In this document: positions 10,126 to 21,089 of the stretch, one piece after another
How positions within the stretch are numbered: position 1 is the first letter of the stretch
How the letters are laid out: each line of letters begins with the position of its first letter
NCBI GenBank assembly: GCA_905183005.1
Contig: CAJJDO010000031.1
Coordinates: 233,257-297,256, forward strand
Source of the DNA: Paramecium pentaurelia
Lineage: Eukaryota > Ciliophora > Oligohymenophorea > Peniculida > Parameciidae
Direction of reading: 5' to 3'
DNA: 64,000 bases
The notes under the pieces: model-generated
Database searches by the model: none
What the model was told of the DNA's origin: nothing
Seen by the model: the letters and a program-made list of their open reading frames with translations, nothing else
Program-made: the position numbers and the translations under genes

Positions 10126-12313
10126 GTAATAGTAATAGTAATAGTAATAGTAATAGTAATAGTAATAGTAATAGTAATAGTAATAGTAATAATAATAATA
10201 ATATTTATTTTCATCAACAACACATCCTACTTCACCATCAAAGAGTTCTATCAATAATAAAAGCTAAATAAATTCCAATACTATTAATCCTTAACTTGAT
10301 AATTCTTATGTAAAATAACATCAAATGATTATGGAAGAATTGGAATACTTCCTAAATGAAGTCAATTCCAAGAAAGCTCAAATTTACATATCTCAATAAG
10401 AAATTGAAAAACATATAGTTTCTTATTAATAAAAATTATAAGAATGTAATAGTCGACTTACTCAATTATCTATTGAGTAATAAGTTTGTGTGTAATAGGA
10501 ATAATTTGAGAGAGCTGAGGAAATAGAATAATCCTTAAGATAAATTTAAGATAAAATTACTTAAATAGATAATTAAATTAAATAAGAAGAATAATAGTAT
10601 TCTAAATTGTAGGATGAGAAAGAAAATATAAGAGGTGAAGAATATCCTTTTTATTAAGAAACTGAATAAAAATTGGAAGAAATTGAACGATTACATATAA
10701 AGTATAGTGATTAATATAGGTTTGAAGGGTAAGCCTAAATTAAGAAATTACAATAACACATAGAAGAAGAAAATGAGAGAGTAAAAATATAATAAATTCA
10801 TACTGAGATTGATAGTAAACATTTGGATGAAGAAGAACAACATTTAAATTAAATAATGGATAATCAAACAAAGGAATATAGAATAGAGTAAGATCAATTA
10901 GTTAATAAAAAATCAACTTTAGAATCTGAGATTGCAGAATTGTAATTATTATTAAATCAAAAAAAAAATGAATTATAAAAGGTGAATATTGATTTACTTT
11001 CAACTAAAGAAAAAATTTAATAAGTTCAATAAAAATTCAATTTGTAACTAGGTAAAGTATAAAATAAGAGAACAAAGCTAAATGATGAACTTAATAGTTT
11101 AGCAACTGAAAGAGCCTAGATTGAAGCCCTTGAAGGAGATAGTCTAAGAAAATAACATGAATATAAGAATAAACTTGAATATTTATCAGAATAATTGGAA
11201 AAGATTAAAGAGAAAAGAAACGAACTTATTCGAAAAGCTAATTCAGTACCTGAATAATGTTAATAAGAATTGGATGTAACATTTAAATATTAAGAGGCTA
11301 AAAAAGCAAGTTTAGAAGCATTAAAAGAATTAGCATATGTTTAAAGGTAAATTGATGAATTAAATTACAAGAGGAATATGGGTCAATCTCAATTACATGA
11401 AATTCTAAATAAAAAAAGTGAACTTTAAAAAAAATTACCAAAAATGATAGATGATAAAGCATTACTAGTGTAGAATAAAAATTTTAAGGGTGCTGCATAA
11501 ATTAATGAATAAATAAAAGAAGCTTAAAGATAGATTTCTTTATATGAAGAAAAAATTTCAGAGAATCAAAATATAGAAACTTAAATTCTAAAAGAAATTG
11601 ATGAGATAGAAGATACCTTAGTGTCTAGATAACATCAATATTAATAACTATAATAAAATACAGAGATTTGCAGATATTTTGTTTTAGAATTAAAATTACA
11701 AGAGATTTCGTAAATAGATTATTATGGATTATCTTCATTAATATTAGATGTATTATTATAAATTTAATTAATTATAGATTAAAAAAGAGTTAGAACAATT
11801 ATTTAATAAATATTAGGATTTAATTTATGCAAAAAGAAAGGTTTCAACTGATAATTTAGATTAGATATAAAATCATTAAGAAGAAGTTATCAATAATATT
11901 AATGAAAATGAAGAATAATAAGAGCATTAAGAAGAAGAATAACATTAAGAATAATATAATCAAATAGAAAATGAAGTAATTGAATAAGTTGTTGATTCAA
12001 ATGAAAAAGAATAAATTTAATAATAATAAATAGAAAATGTAATTGAAATGAGTGAAGAACAAATTTAAAGTTATATAGAAAATCAAAAATAGATATATTA
12101 GGATCTTTAATTATAAATTAAGTAATTAGAAGATTAGGTCGCAGATCATGCTCAAGTAATCGTTTCTATTAATTAAAGGAAGAGCAATATGAGGAAGCTG
12201 ACTTGATTCAACAAGAAGTAGATAAACTCACAAATTAAGCAAATGCTATACAAATAGAACTGAAATAGAAATATAATGTAGATAATTTAATGCCATAAGA
12301 TGAAGAGAATTGA
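9371..12313 (+). CDS. Large coiled-coil protein with polyglutamine tract and UVR-like motifs
   Basis: Three exons; introns of 28 nt (about 11750) and 23 nt (about 12158) leave 964 codons. The N-terminus MFSMFKKKEQTQQS is followed by a Pro/Gln-rich low-complexity region (TAPPPPPI), then a polyglutamine region. The remaining ~650 residues are continuous coiled coil. At least two UVR-type helical hairpin motifs are visible (QEQFERAEEIEQSLRQI and NKNFKGAAQINEQIKEAQRQ), plus a related EQYEEADLIQQEVDKL near the C-terminus. UVR motifs mediate protein interaction. A structural or cytoskeletal scaffold is the likely role, by inference. It could start at the ATG at 9380 instead, three codons later. Confidence 0.75.
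10088..10201 (+). repeat. Polyglutamine-coding microsatellite made only of TAA/TAG
   Basis: In the reading frame of the surrounding gene these 114 bases are 38 uninterrupted glutamine codons: a run of TAA, then alternating TAG/TAA, then TAA again. No CAA or CAG occurs within the run. Further Gln-rich imperfect repeats precede it from about 10025. In the +1 frame the same bases encode Asn/Ser repeats, which is an artefact of the standard code. Confidence 0.9.
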
Positions 12314-12406
12314 TCTGTTTTTAATATTTATTATTGATTAATATCAAAAGAGAATATTGAATTAATCTATGAGTCTTTATAAATGGCAATTTATATTAAT
12401 AGATAT

Positions 12407-14549
12407 TCAAATAAGCTCAAATACATCTGTCTTATTACTTTTATTATTATTATTATTATTATTAACAGGAGGATCATCAAAATTTAAAAGATCAATATCT
12501 TATTGTTATTATTACTCCTTTTAGATATTTTGCTAATTTTCATCTTATTATTCTTTAACTTAACTTTCTGGTTTTTCATCTCCTTTATAAATTTTAACTT
12601 CCTATTAATTGCTTTAAAATTTAAATAAATAAATATATACTTGACTTTAATTTTGATATTTTTATATAATTAATGTGGTAATTTATGAAATAGATTGCTG
12701 ATGTTACCCATATTCTCCAAAGCCAAAACTAAATCTTATGTTTCCCATAAGCGTAGATCCTTTGAAAAATTGGAGAAGGTTCCACTATTAAAGCAAACTA
12801 AGTTCTTAACAATTTCAGGATCTGTTGATAATAATCTCCAATATATATAGGTTCTATCTCTAACATCAGGATTAAATGAATCTTTGGCTGAAGTGATCAA
12901 TTATTATATTAGAATAGAACATTATGATGGATATTTGAGATATAATTAGACAGCAGATGTAAGTAATTAAAGTTAAACTAATCTGTCTTCCATTTAAAAA
13001 TTATCAATATATTCTTTCATTTTTTCTACTGATTTAGGTATAAATTCACCAAATTCTCCTACTATCCATGCACATGCACTCTATATTATCAATAAACAAC
13101 ATTATTACTTTTGATTCTGGTTCATTTGCATAATCAATAATAGAATATATGATTTTTAGACTCTCTTCATGTTTATACATTTATTTGTTTTTTTTATAAA
13201 TAAGCTGCATTTATATAAGTAATTCTTAGACTGGTTCTGTTGGTTATTGAATATTTTTAGCAAATTCTACTAAAATAGAGACTGCTCTATAATTTTAGAG
13301 TATTATTTTACTTATCTAATGCTTTGTCATAAGTGATAGCAATTTTTCCAATAGATTTAATAGTCTTTCTAACAAAATGAGGATCAGCTTCATTTAAATA
13401 TATGAGAAGTTCATTAAGAACTTGTCCAAAGTTTTTGGAATCACAAATTCTAACCATAATATCTAATTTTTCATATTTGATATAGTAAGGTTCATTAAAA
13501 GAACAGAAAAACACTTTAACATCATTTTCAAATAAGATTGGAAACTTCTACAAAATCAAAGAGATGTTTCTTAGAATTGTGTATTATACTTCTGGTTGAT
13601 TCCAAGATAACAAAGAAATTAATGAAGGTGCCACTTTCTTACATAGATTTTTAACTAGATCTCCATTATCTAAGAAATCCAAATATTTGAGTATAACCTT
13701 AACAGCACAGAATGTAACAGTTGGATTTATATGACTCAATCTTGGTAGTGTTCTTTCAATAATTATTTCAGCTTATTTTGAATCTTATGGATTATAAGTG
13801 GCTAAATAATCCAAAATAAATATTTATCCCCATTCTATACATTCATCAACAGCTAATAACAACTTTTAAATAATCTTCTAATTCAAAATGATAATTTATT
13901 TGCCACTAACAACCTCAATTTCTCTCATTGATTAAATCAAATTAGCTAAAACTAAAGCATTTGATTCCTTCTCTAATAATTTCTAAAGTAATTCCAATAG
14001 AGGAGGACATATTTCAGGAGACACTTCATATACCTAAAGTAATCAAATTACTATCTACTTTTGGAACACACAAAACTGCAGTTTTACGAACATAAGGATC
14101 ATCATCTTATATACAATCTTTAAGAGGCTCTATTAAATATTCATTAAGTTTTGGTACTCGTAAGCACCCAAAAGTCCTTATGGCTAGTGCTCTTACCAAA
14201 GGATTCTCTGATTTTCTGACATCTTTTCTAAAATTTTGTATCACCATTATAGCATCGTCTGGCTTTTATCTAGAATAGTTAACAATATATAAATAAATCT
14301 AAAGAATAATAATAATATATCATTACTAATTTTTTCATCTCTATGTCATTAAATTCTAAACACTTTATAACAGATTGAAATAGATCTGATACGTCTTTGC
14401 CCACTGTCATATAAGCAATCACCTTCTTAACAGCCTACACTATTGTTGTTAATCATTACTTCTTTCTTCTTTTCAAAATTCAAGTCATTTAAATCAGCAT
14501 AAAGCTCTTGTAATTCTCCACGCTATGGATTATTTCCGAAATAAGCCAT
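12407..14549 (-). CDS. Adaptor-complex beta subunit (beta-adaptin), without ear domain
   Basis: Large subunit of an AP vesicle-coat adaptor. Six introns (25, 28, 25, 25, 28 and 29 nt) leave 661 codons. The armadillo trunk is unmistakable: MAYFGNNPQRGELQELYADL, VKKVIAYMTVGKDVSDLF, VNYSRQKPDDAIMVIQNF, PLVRALAIRTFGCLRVPK, DDPYVRKTAVLCVPKV and RDRTYIYWRLLSTDPE. The C-terminus is a short Gln-rich hinge ending DIDLLNFDDPPVNNN..., where LLNFD resembles a clathrin box. The usual ~240-residue appendage (ear) is absent. Frames and stop are consistent throughout, so the truncation is real in this sequence. Which AP complex it serves is not decided. Confidence 0.9.
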
Positions 14550-14588
14550 TTAAATATTAAAAATTTATATATAAAAAACAAAATAAAT

Positions 14589-15380
14589 TCATGCTCCCAA
14601 TTCTTTAATGCCTTCCAAACCCCCTTTTTAAATACTAAAATATCTATCATCATTTGGAATATCAGCTTCTGTAGGATTTATTCTAATCATAATTGATTAT
14701 TTGATATTATCAAGAATTCTATCACCTAAATTTCTAATACTTGGAATTGAAGTACCTGCTCCAATTTCAATTACACATACCTTATTATTTTTATATTTCT
14801 CAACAAATTCAAAAAATCGTTTTTCCTACTAATCATATATAGTTGAAATCCAATCCCAATCACCAAACATCAAAATATTAGGTCTTAATAAATGCTTGCA
14901 TTCACATTAAGGCAAAGGATCTGCAGCTATAAATTTCTCTAAATCAATTGATAAATCTTGAAACTAATTAGCATCATATAATTTATCACAAGGTGTACAT
15001 TAGAATTTATGAATTGATCCATGCATTTCATAAATATGATTAATATCAAATCCAGCTTTCTAAAATTGCCCATCTACATTACTTGTTACAATAAAGTAAT
15101 CTCTATTTAAAAATATTTTTTTGAGTATCTAAAATCCTTAATGAGGAATAGCATTTCGATACATATTTAATCGATGACCATAAAATCCCCAAAATAAGTT
15201 TGGATTATAATTCATGAATTATGGATTAGCACAATCTGTAAATCCATATTTGTTTTCAAAAGGTCTGTAAATTTTCCAAAAACCCTTGTTTCCTCTAAAA
15301 TCAGGTAGACCAGAATCAACTCCCATACCTGCTCCAGCTGTAATTATAAATGCTTAGCATTCTTTAATGTATTTTTACAT
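14589..15380 (-). CDS. Sirtuin-family NAD-dependent deacylase
   Basis: Intronless, 263 residues. Visible motifs: NAD-binding loop TAGAGMGVDSGLPDFRG, the PHQG-like IPHQGF segment, TSNVDGQF in place of the usual TQNID-x-L-H, the catalytic histidine in YEMHGSIHKFQC, zinc-type cysteines (QCTPC and QCECKH) and a Rossmann-type VIEIGAGTSIPSIR. Sirtuins remove acyl groups from lysine using NAD. The altered TSNVDGQF and the FGDWDW segment in place of VxFGE suggest a divergent member. Its 3' two-thirds-plus-flank is repeated after the N at 15760. Confidence 0.88.
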
Positions 15381-15759
15381 TGATAGAAAATTATAATTAT
15401 AAATTTATGAATTGATTAAATTATTATATCAAAATTATTATTTATAAAGAATCTTGTCAACTTAAGAATATTTATTATTATGATAATCAATAAAATAAAT
15501 AAGGAAAATATACAAATTGTTTAATTCTGTAATGTAATTAATTAATTTATAAATATTACATGCCCATTTTTTAATTGAAATTTGAGGTTACCAAAAATTT
15601 AGATTTATAATTAAAAAAGAAAGAATATTCAAAAAAATTAAGGTGCAATAAACTTTTAATATAGAAAATAGATTAGAATGATCTTTTGATCAAATTCTAC
15701 AGATGACTATTTTATTTATTATTATAAGCCTATAAAAACGTGGAAACTGTAATAAATAT
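14706..15759. repeat. Direct repeat 1, copy 1 (1054 bp)
   Basis: Bases 14706-15759 recur at 15761-16814 at a constant offset of 1055, as checked at both ends and at several internal points. The unit holds most of the sirtuin gene, including its start, and its upstream region. The two copies are separated by a single N. A perfect head-to-tail repeat with one ambiguous base at the junction is the typical signature of two overlapping contig ends joined without merging. Confidence 0.9.
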
Positions 15760-15760
15760 N

Positions 15761-16435
15761 ATTATCAAGAATTCTATCACCTAAATTTCTAATACTTGGA
15801 ATTGAAGTACCTGCTCCAATTTCAATTACACATACCTTATTATTTTTATATTTCTCAACAAATTCAAAAAATCGTTTTTCCTACTAATCATATATAGTTG
15901 AAATCCAATCCCAATCACCAAACATCAAAATATTAGGTCTTAATAAATGCTTGCATTCACATTAAGGCAAAGGATCTGCAGCTATAAATTTCTCTAAATC
16001 AATTGATAAATCTTGAAACTAATTAGCATCATATAATTTATCACAAGGTGTACATTAGAATTTATGAATTGATCCATGCATTTCATAAATATGATTAATA
16101 TCAAATCCAGCTTTCTAAAATTGCCCATCTACATTACTTGTTACAATAAAGTAATCTCTATTTAAAAATATTTTTTTGAGTATCTAAAATCCTTAATGAG
16201 GAATAGCATTTCGATACATATTTAATCGATGACCATAAAATCCCCAAAATAAGTTTGGATTATAATTCATGAATTATGGATTAGCACAATCTGTAAATCC
16301 ATATTTGTTTTCAAAAGGTCTGTAAATTTTCCAAAAACCCTTGTTTCCTCTAAAATCAGGTAGACCAGAATCAACTCCCATACCTGCTCCAGCTGTAATT
16401 ATAAATGCTTAGCATTCTTTAATGTATTTTTACAT
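15761..16435 (-). pseudogene. Truncated duplicate of the sirtuin gene (probable assembly artefact)
   Basis: Identical to the first ~225 codons of the sirtuin gene at 14589-15380, starting at the equivalent ATG (16433-16435). The frame meets the N at 15760 and cannot reach the proper C-terminus. Most likely not a separate gene: collapsing the repeat would leave one intact sirtuin locus. Confidence 0.8.
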
Positions 16436-16814
16436 TGATAGAAAATTATAATTATAAATTTATGAATTGATTAAATTATTATATCAAAATTATTATTTAT
16501 AAAGAATCTTGTCAACTTAAGAATATTTATTATTATGATAATCAATAAAATAAATAAGGAAAATATACAAATTGTTTAATTCTGTAATGTAATTAATTAA
16601 TTTATAAATATTACATGCCCATTTTTTAATTGAAATTTGAGGTTACCAAAAATTTAGATTTATAATTAAAAAAGAAAGAATATTCAAAAAAATTAAGGTG
16701 CAATAAACTTTTAATATAGAAAATAGATTAGAATGATCTTTTGATCAAATTCTACAGATGACTATTTTATTTATTATTATAAGCCTATAAAAACGTGGAA
16801 ACTGTAATAAATAT
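15761..16814. repeat. Direct repeat 1, copy 2 (1054 bp)
   Basis: Second copy of the unit at 14706-15759. It contains the start codon of a second sirtuin frame at 16435 and runs to codon 225 or so, where the N interrupts it. Confidence 0.9.
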
Positions 16815-16822
16815 TAGGAGAA

Positions 16823-17038
16823 ATGAATAATTTTAACTTCTTTTACACAAGCAAGAGAAAACAGGAATCAAAGAAAATTTTATTATTCTACTAATAAAAG
16901 ATAAAACCATCTTAATAAATGAAGTTCTAAAATGTTTAAACAACAAATTCTATGAAAAATATTATTAACACTAACAATATCAAATATCTAAATCATATGT
17001 AGTTATAAGGGATTGTTTTATTAAAACTATTTTTATGA
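16823..17038 (+). CDS. Possible small protein, 71 residues
   Basis: An ATG-to-TGA frame of 72 codons, basic and Asn/Lys/Gln-rich (MNNFNFFYTSKRKQESKK at the start). A minus-strand frame of about 117 codons without TGA overlaps it, from 17221 downwards, and looks less protein-like. In DNA this AT-rich, with one stop codon, frames of this size arise by chance, so this is a weak call. The remaining stretch to 17448 shows nothing convincing. Confidence 0.25.
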
Positions 17039-17448
17039 TGGATTTTGTGATATTGGAATTATCATGAAATAAATATGTGGAGATGGATAAAAAATAGCAA
17101 TCAATTTAGAATTATTATATCTATTTGTTATTAAAATTATTGTGAGAGTGATAATATAAAAGTAGATACCCTTAAAATCTTTATTCCAATTAAATATGAA
17201 ATTATTAACACGTAAAATCATAGTTGTTCTTTAAGTAAATGAATTTATATATAATTTTAATAAATTTAATCTTTTTGAAATTTAATTATAATTTAAAATG
17301 ATAAAATATTAAAAGGATATCATAAATCATATTAATCATAACTCTTCATTAATAATAAAAGCTGTAGAACTTTAGATATAAATGATTAATTTGATGTTGG
17401 TTCAAATATATTTTGCAATATTTAAGATATAGAAATAAATATAATTAA

Positions 17449-18450
17449 ATGATTCTTTCTAGAGGGTTGTAACAACAACTCAGATAGGTTACTATTTAAA
17501 CGTTTGCTAATACAACAAGAGTACCTAATCCATTTGCTCATCATGATCATGATCATGGACACTAACATGAAGATCATGGACATGGTCATAATAATCATGG
17601 AACAAAACATTTGGGTAATAGACCTAAAGTTGAATATAATACCATTACTAAATTTTTAGACCACAAAAATTTGTATACTTATTTTGAATGTAATTTTTAC
17701 AAATTAATTTATAGAGGGTCCTGGATATATGTATTATCCAGGTGTGAATTATAATGAGACTCACAGTAAACCATATGACTGGAGAGATGATCCAAAACAT
17801 AATCCTGATTACTTAAATCCAACTAAACATATAAATTGTCCTGATCCAAAAACATATGTATGGCCATTCGAAGGAAGATTGGAACCTTTTAATCCTTCTT
17901 AAGCATTATCTTAAAATCATCTATATGATTCAAGTTTACTATTAAAGCCAGAAAATAAATAAGTTGGTTAACCAATACATCATTTAACTGCAGCTCAATA
18001 AGATTAAGATGCAGATGTGAACCATGAATTTGATTATGAATCTGAAGATTGTGATTTTTAGACAGAAAGCTTTAGAACATAACATTTTAGAAAGAGAGGT
18101 CCAATGTGGCCATGGGCTTTAATTGCTACAATGCCATTTGTATATTTCTGTAAAATTAACCCTCTAATTTTATATAGGGGTTGAATTTTTATATTAAAGA
18201 TATCCAGATGAAGATCATTGGAGAATAACTCATCCACCTCCTCTTAATTATCCTGATAGTGAAGTATAAGATTTATATATATAATTTTTAGGATACTGAT
18301 GATACAGATACTTATTAAGATTACCATTCATCAAGTGGTAGATTTTTGAGAGACATAGGAATAATAGGAGATTTATGGTTTGATATAAAGGATGGTAAGA
18401 AAGTAATGAATTAATGGGCAGGATGTAATTAACCATTGCCAGATATTTGA
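17449..18450 (+). CDS. His-rich single-pass protein, probably mitochondrial inner membrane
   Basis: Four exons; introns of 25, 28 and 28 nt leave 307 codons. The N-terminus MILSRGLQQQLRQVTIQTFA is basic, amphipathic and free of acids, like a mitochondrial presequence. It is followed by a histidine-rich cluster (HHDHDHGHQHEDHGHGHNNH). The middle is polar and aromatic (YDWRDDPKHNPDYLNP). One membrane segment, WPWALIATMPFVYFWVEFLY, precedes an acidic tail (YPDEDHWRITHPPPLNYPDS). Architecture recalls accessory subunits of ciliate respiratory complexes, which is inference; no family is recognised. The His cluster might bind metal. Confidence 0.65.
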
Positions 18451-18492
18451 AATTACAAATCATTATAGGTATTTGCATTATTAATATTAAAT

Positions 18493-19329
18493 TCATTCAA
18501 ATGAAGTGGCTTCTTTCTTCTTTGTTAATTACATGCCTTTTTTTGGAGCTGATTTCACATTAGATTTTTGCATCACTTATGATTATGTACTTAAATTTTC
18601 ATTTATTTCTTCAGGTTTTGGTACAGGATTTACCTTTTCTAAATTCAATACTATTTAAATACCTTCATTTTATGGTAATTTGAATGCATTATCAATAGCT
18701 TTAGATTATTTTTAATTCTTTTTCTATGCTAATTCTTCTTATCTTTTTCTTTCCATTTCCATTTAATGTTTTTTAGCTTATTCTTTTGCTTCATTTTCCT
18801 AATATATTATAATTTAATTTCTATTACTCTTGCTTTAGTTAACATTAAATGAATCTTTTCTTCTGAACTTTCCATCTCTAAAGCTGTTTATACTTAACTT
18901 GTTGTTGTGCTTTCTCTCAATCCTGCTGATATTATATCATCAATAGCTAAAAGTATTTCAAAACTATTCTTTTTAATTGACTCTTCACTAACTATATTTA
19001 AGTATAAATTATACTTTATTAACAAATGTCAGAGAGGACATTCTTCAATATTCTTAATACTTCTAAATCCTCAATTATATTGCTATTTTTTGATGTAATC
19101 AAAACTATATAAATGTTATCAATTGGAGTATATATATATCTTTGATTCTCATGATCAATAAATGTATGTTATTAAGTTGGTGAAATCAATTTAGGAAAAT
19201 TACGAACTTACTAAATATAAATACAAGTATTCTTACTTCCCTTAATTCATTTGTTGTAATTCCTTAAAATTATCTACCTATATACAAGATTCCATTCTTA
19301 TCACATATAGCTGCTGAGATAATTACCAT
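18493..19329 (-). CDS. Coatomer delta subunit-like protein, N-terminal half only
   Basis: Delta-COP is a subunit of the COPI coat for Golgi-ER traffic. Three introns (26, 23 and 29 nt) leave 253 codons. The longin domain is clear: MVIISAAICDKNGILYIGRQ, NFPKLISPTQQHTFIDHEN, RYIYTPIDNIYIVLITSKNS and NIIEDLEVLRILKNVL, all collinear with delta-COP, followed by EILLAIDDIISAGLRE and a charged helical linker (KKHQMEMERKRQEELAQKK). The frame then reads SAPKKGMQLTKKKEATSFE and stops at TGA 18493-18495, exactly where full-length delta-COP enters its mu-homology domain. That domain is missing; the convergent neighbour ends 42 bp away. Confidence 0.85.
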
Positions 19330-19830
19330 CTTACGTGTATTAATTAAAAATATTATATAAAATTATTATTTTATTATTCTTAGTGATTCTACATATTGAA
19401 TATTGAATTTATAAACATATACCATTTACTTTTTATTGAAATAGATTATATTTGATAATTAATGAAATTAAAGAATTGATAATCATTTTCTTAACAAATA
19501 AATAGAACAAACTTCTTTTTGATTATAATATTTTGACAAAATCAACAACTTATTTTGAATATGGGTGTTATTTTACATTCTATTTAATTTATTAAATTAT
19601 TTATAATCAAATACTTATAATCTTAAACACTAAAACATAAAATTCAATAGTTCATCTTGTTTTAATAGCTTATATTATCTTTTTTTATTAAATTTTTAAT
19701 GATATATAAATGAACTCCTATAGTATATGTAGATTGATAGTCTATTCTGTTCATAATGAAACAAATGTTAGATTATATTAATGTATAAAAACGGTATTTA
19801 AATAAATATTTTTATTATTGAACAAAAAGA
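19330..19830. other. AT-rich intergenic region
   Basis: About 500 bp between the divergent delta-COP-like and trichocyst matrix genes; it must contain both promoters. I see no convincing frame and no recognisable binding motif. It is longer than most gaps in this window, which fits a strongly expressed matrix-protein gene, by inference. Confidence 0.5.
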
Positions 19831-21082
19831 ATGAAAAGTATTTCAGGAGTATTAGTCATTCTGCTTTTAAGTCAGAGTGTTTTCTGTAGCCCTAAGAAAA
19901 TCAATACAGATTTTTTGAATTTGCTTAGTTCTAAAACAAATGTGATGAGTTCTTAGGATGCCATTCAATCAGTGCTTACTTTATTAGAAGATCTTCAAGG
20001 GGCTAATGTTGAAGCTCAAGACAAAGCTGATCTTACATTTTAACGATTTGAACAAGCCATTTTGAAAGACATCAATGAGTTCTCAGGAATTGTTAATGTA
20101 AATTCCAAGAGTGCAGCTGCAGCTCAATAAGACTTAGAAGCTGTCGAGTAATTGTTTATCTTTCAACTTAAAGTCTTAAAATCCAATAAACAACAGATTA
20201 CTTGAATTGGAATAACAAGCGATACAAGGCAAATGAAGTTAAGCTTGAAAATTTAGCTGAATAAAGATGTGAAGCCAATGCCTTATTCATTGATACATTA
20301 AGAGAATATAAGAATGCACTTTCTGTTCTTGATTGGGTTAGAAGTGATGCACAAAGCAAATAAAGCACGTTAATAGAAAAGAACCATATTGGAGATTATG
20401 CAGAGAAATTGAGCAAGTATGCTAATCTATTTGAAGAATAAGCAGTCTAAGATTTTGTGAAATTAGGTGAAGAAGAAGTTTCTTTTGCATAAACAAGTAC
20501 AAAATATAAAAGATAATTTATTAAGGATAGCATGGAAACGGCCAATAAATAGCCTCATTAGTAGAAAAGGATATTGTAGGAATTATTCAATAATTAATTG
20601 AAAAATTAAGAGATACAATCAAAAGTCTTGAAGAATAGGAAATTCAATCAGCTAATGATTTTGCCGATTTCAAAACTAATTTATTGGCTGAATAAGAATC
20701 TTTAAAATAAGAGTATGATGCTAAAGCCAAATTCTTGAATTCCTTATAAAATGACAAAGAATTAGCCTCAGATATCTTAACCAAAAAGAAAGAACTATAA
20801 GATTAAAGCATGAGAATATTAAGTTTAACTTAAGGTAATTTACAATCTATATTCACTTTAGAGGAATACAATTACAAAAAGAAATTATACAACTCAGAAA
20901 AAGCCAAAAGACATGAAGAAAACTAGTTATTGGAAGAATCACTTCTAATTTATAGAGAAAAGATTGCTACTGTTAATGAATACTTGAAAAAGAGAGTCAA
21001 CGAATATGTTGGTGAATCTCTTATTGAAGAACATGCTGTCAGCAATCAAGCTCCAGTTCAAAATAGAAAAGGAAAATAATGA
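19831..21082 (+). CDS. Trichocyst matrix protein family member (398 residues)
   Basis: Secretory-granule structural protein that crystallises in the core of trichocysts. The N-terminus MKSISGVLVILLLSQSVFC is a signal peptide. Three exons with introns of 26 nt (about 20150) and 29 nt (about 20502) leave 399 codons. Almost the whole mature region is heptad-rich helix with alternating acidic and basic residues, in two similar halves around a Gly-containing break (QTRQHGNGQQIASL), as expected for matrix proproteins that are cut into two chains. Typical phrases include FQRFEQAILKDINEF and YNYKKKLYNSEKAKRHEENQ. Family assignment rests on this architecture plus a second such gene at 37847. Confidence 0.85.
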
Positions 21083-21089
21083 TAAAAAC

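Noticed and set aside
9810..10271. Asn/Ser repeat ORF (plus) and Ile/Thr repeat ORF (minus) around the trinucleotide repeat
   Set aside because: Both are out-of-frame readings of the polyglutamine tract of the 963-residue gene.
17033..17221. 62-residue minus ORF starting MILRVNNFIF, extendable to about 117 codons in the ciliate code
   Set aside because: No protein-like character beyond AT bias, and it overlaps another weak frame.
18907..19098. 63-residue plus ORF
   Set aside because: Antisense to the delta-COP longin domain.
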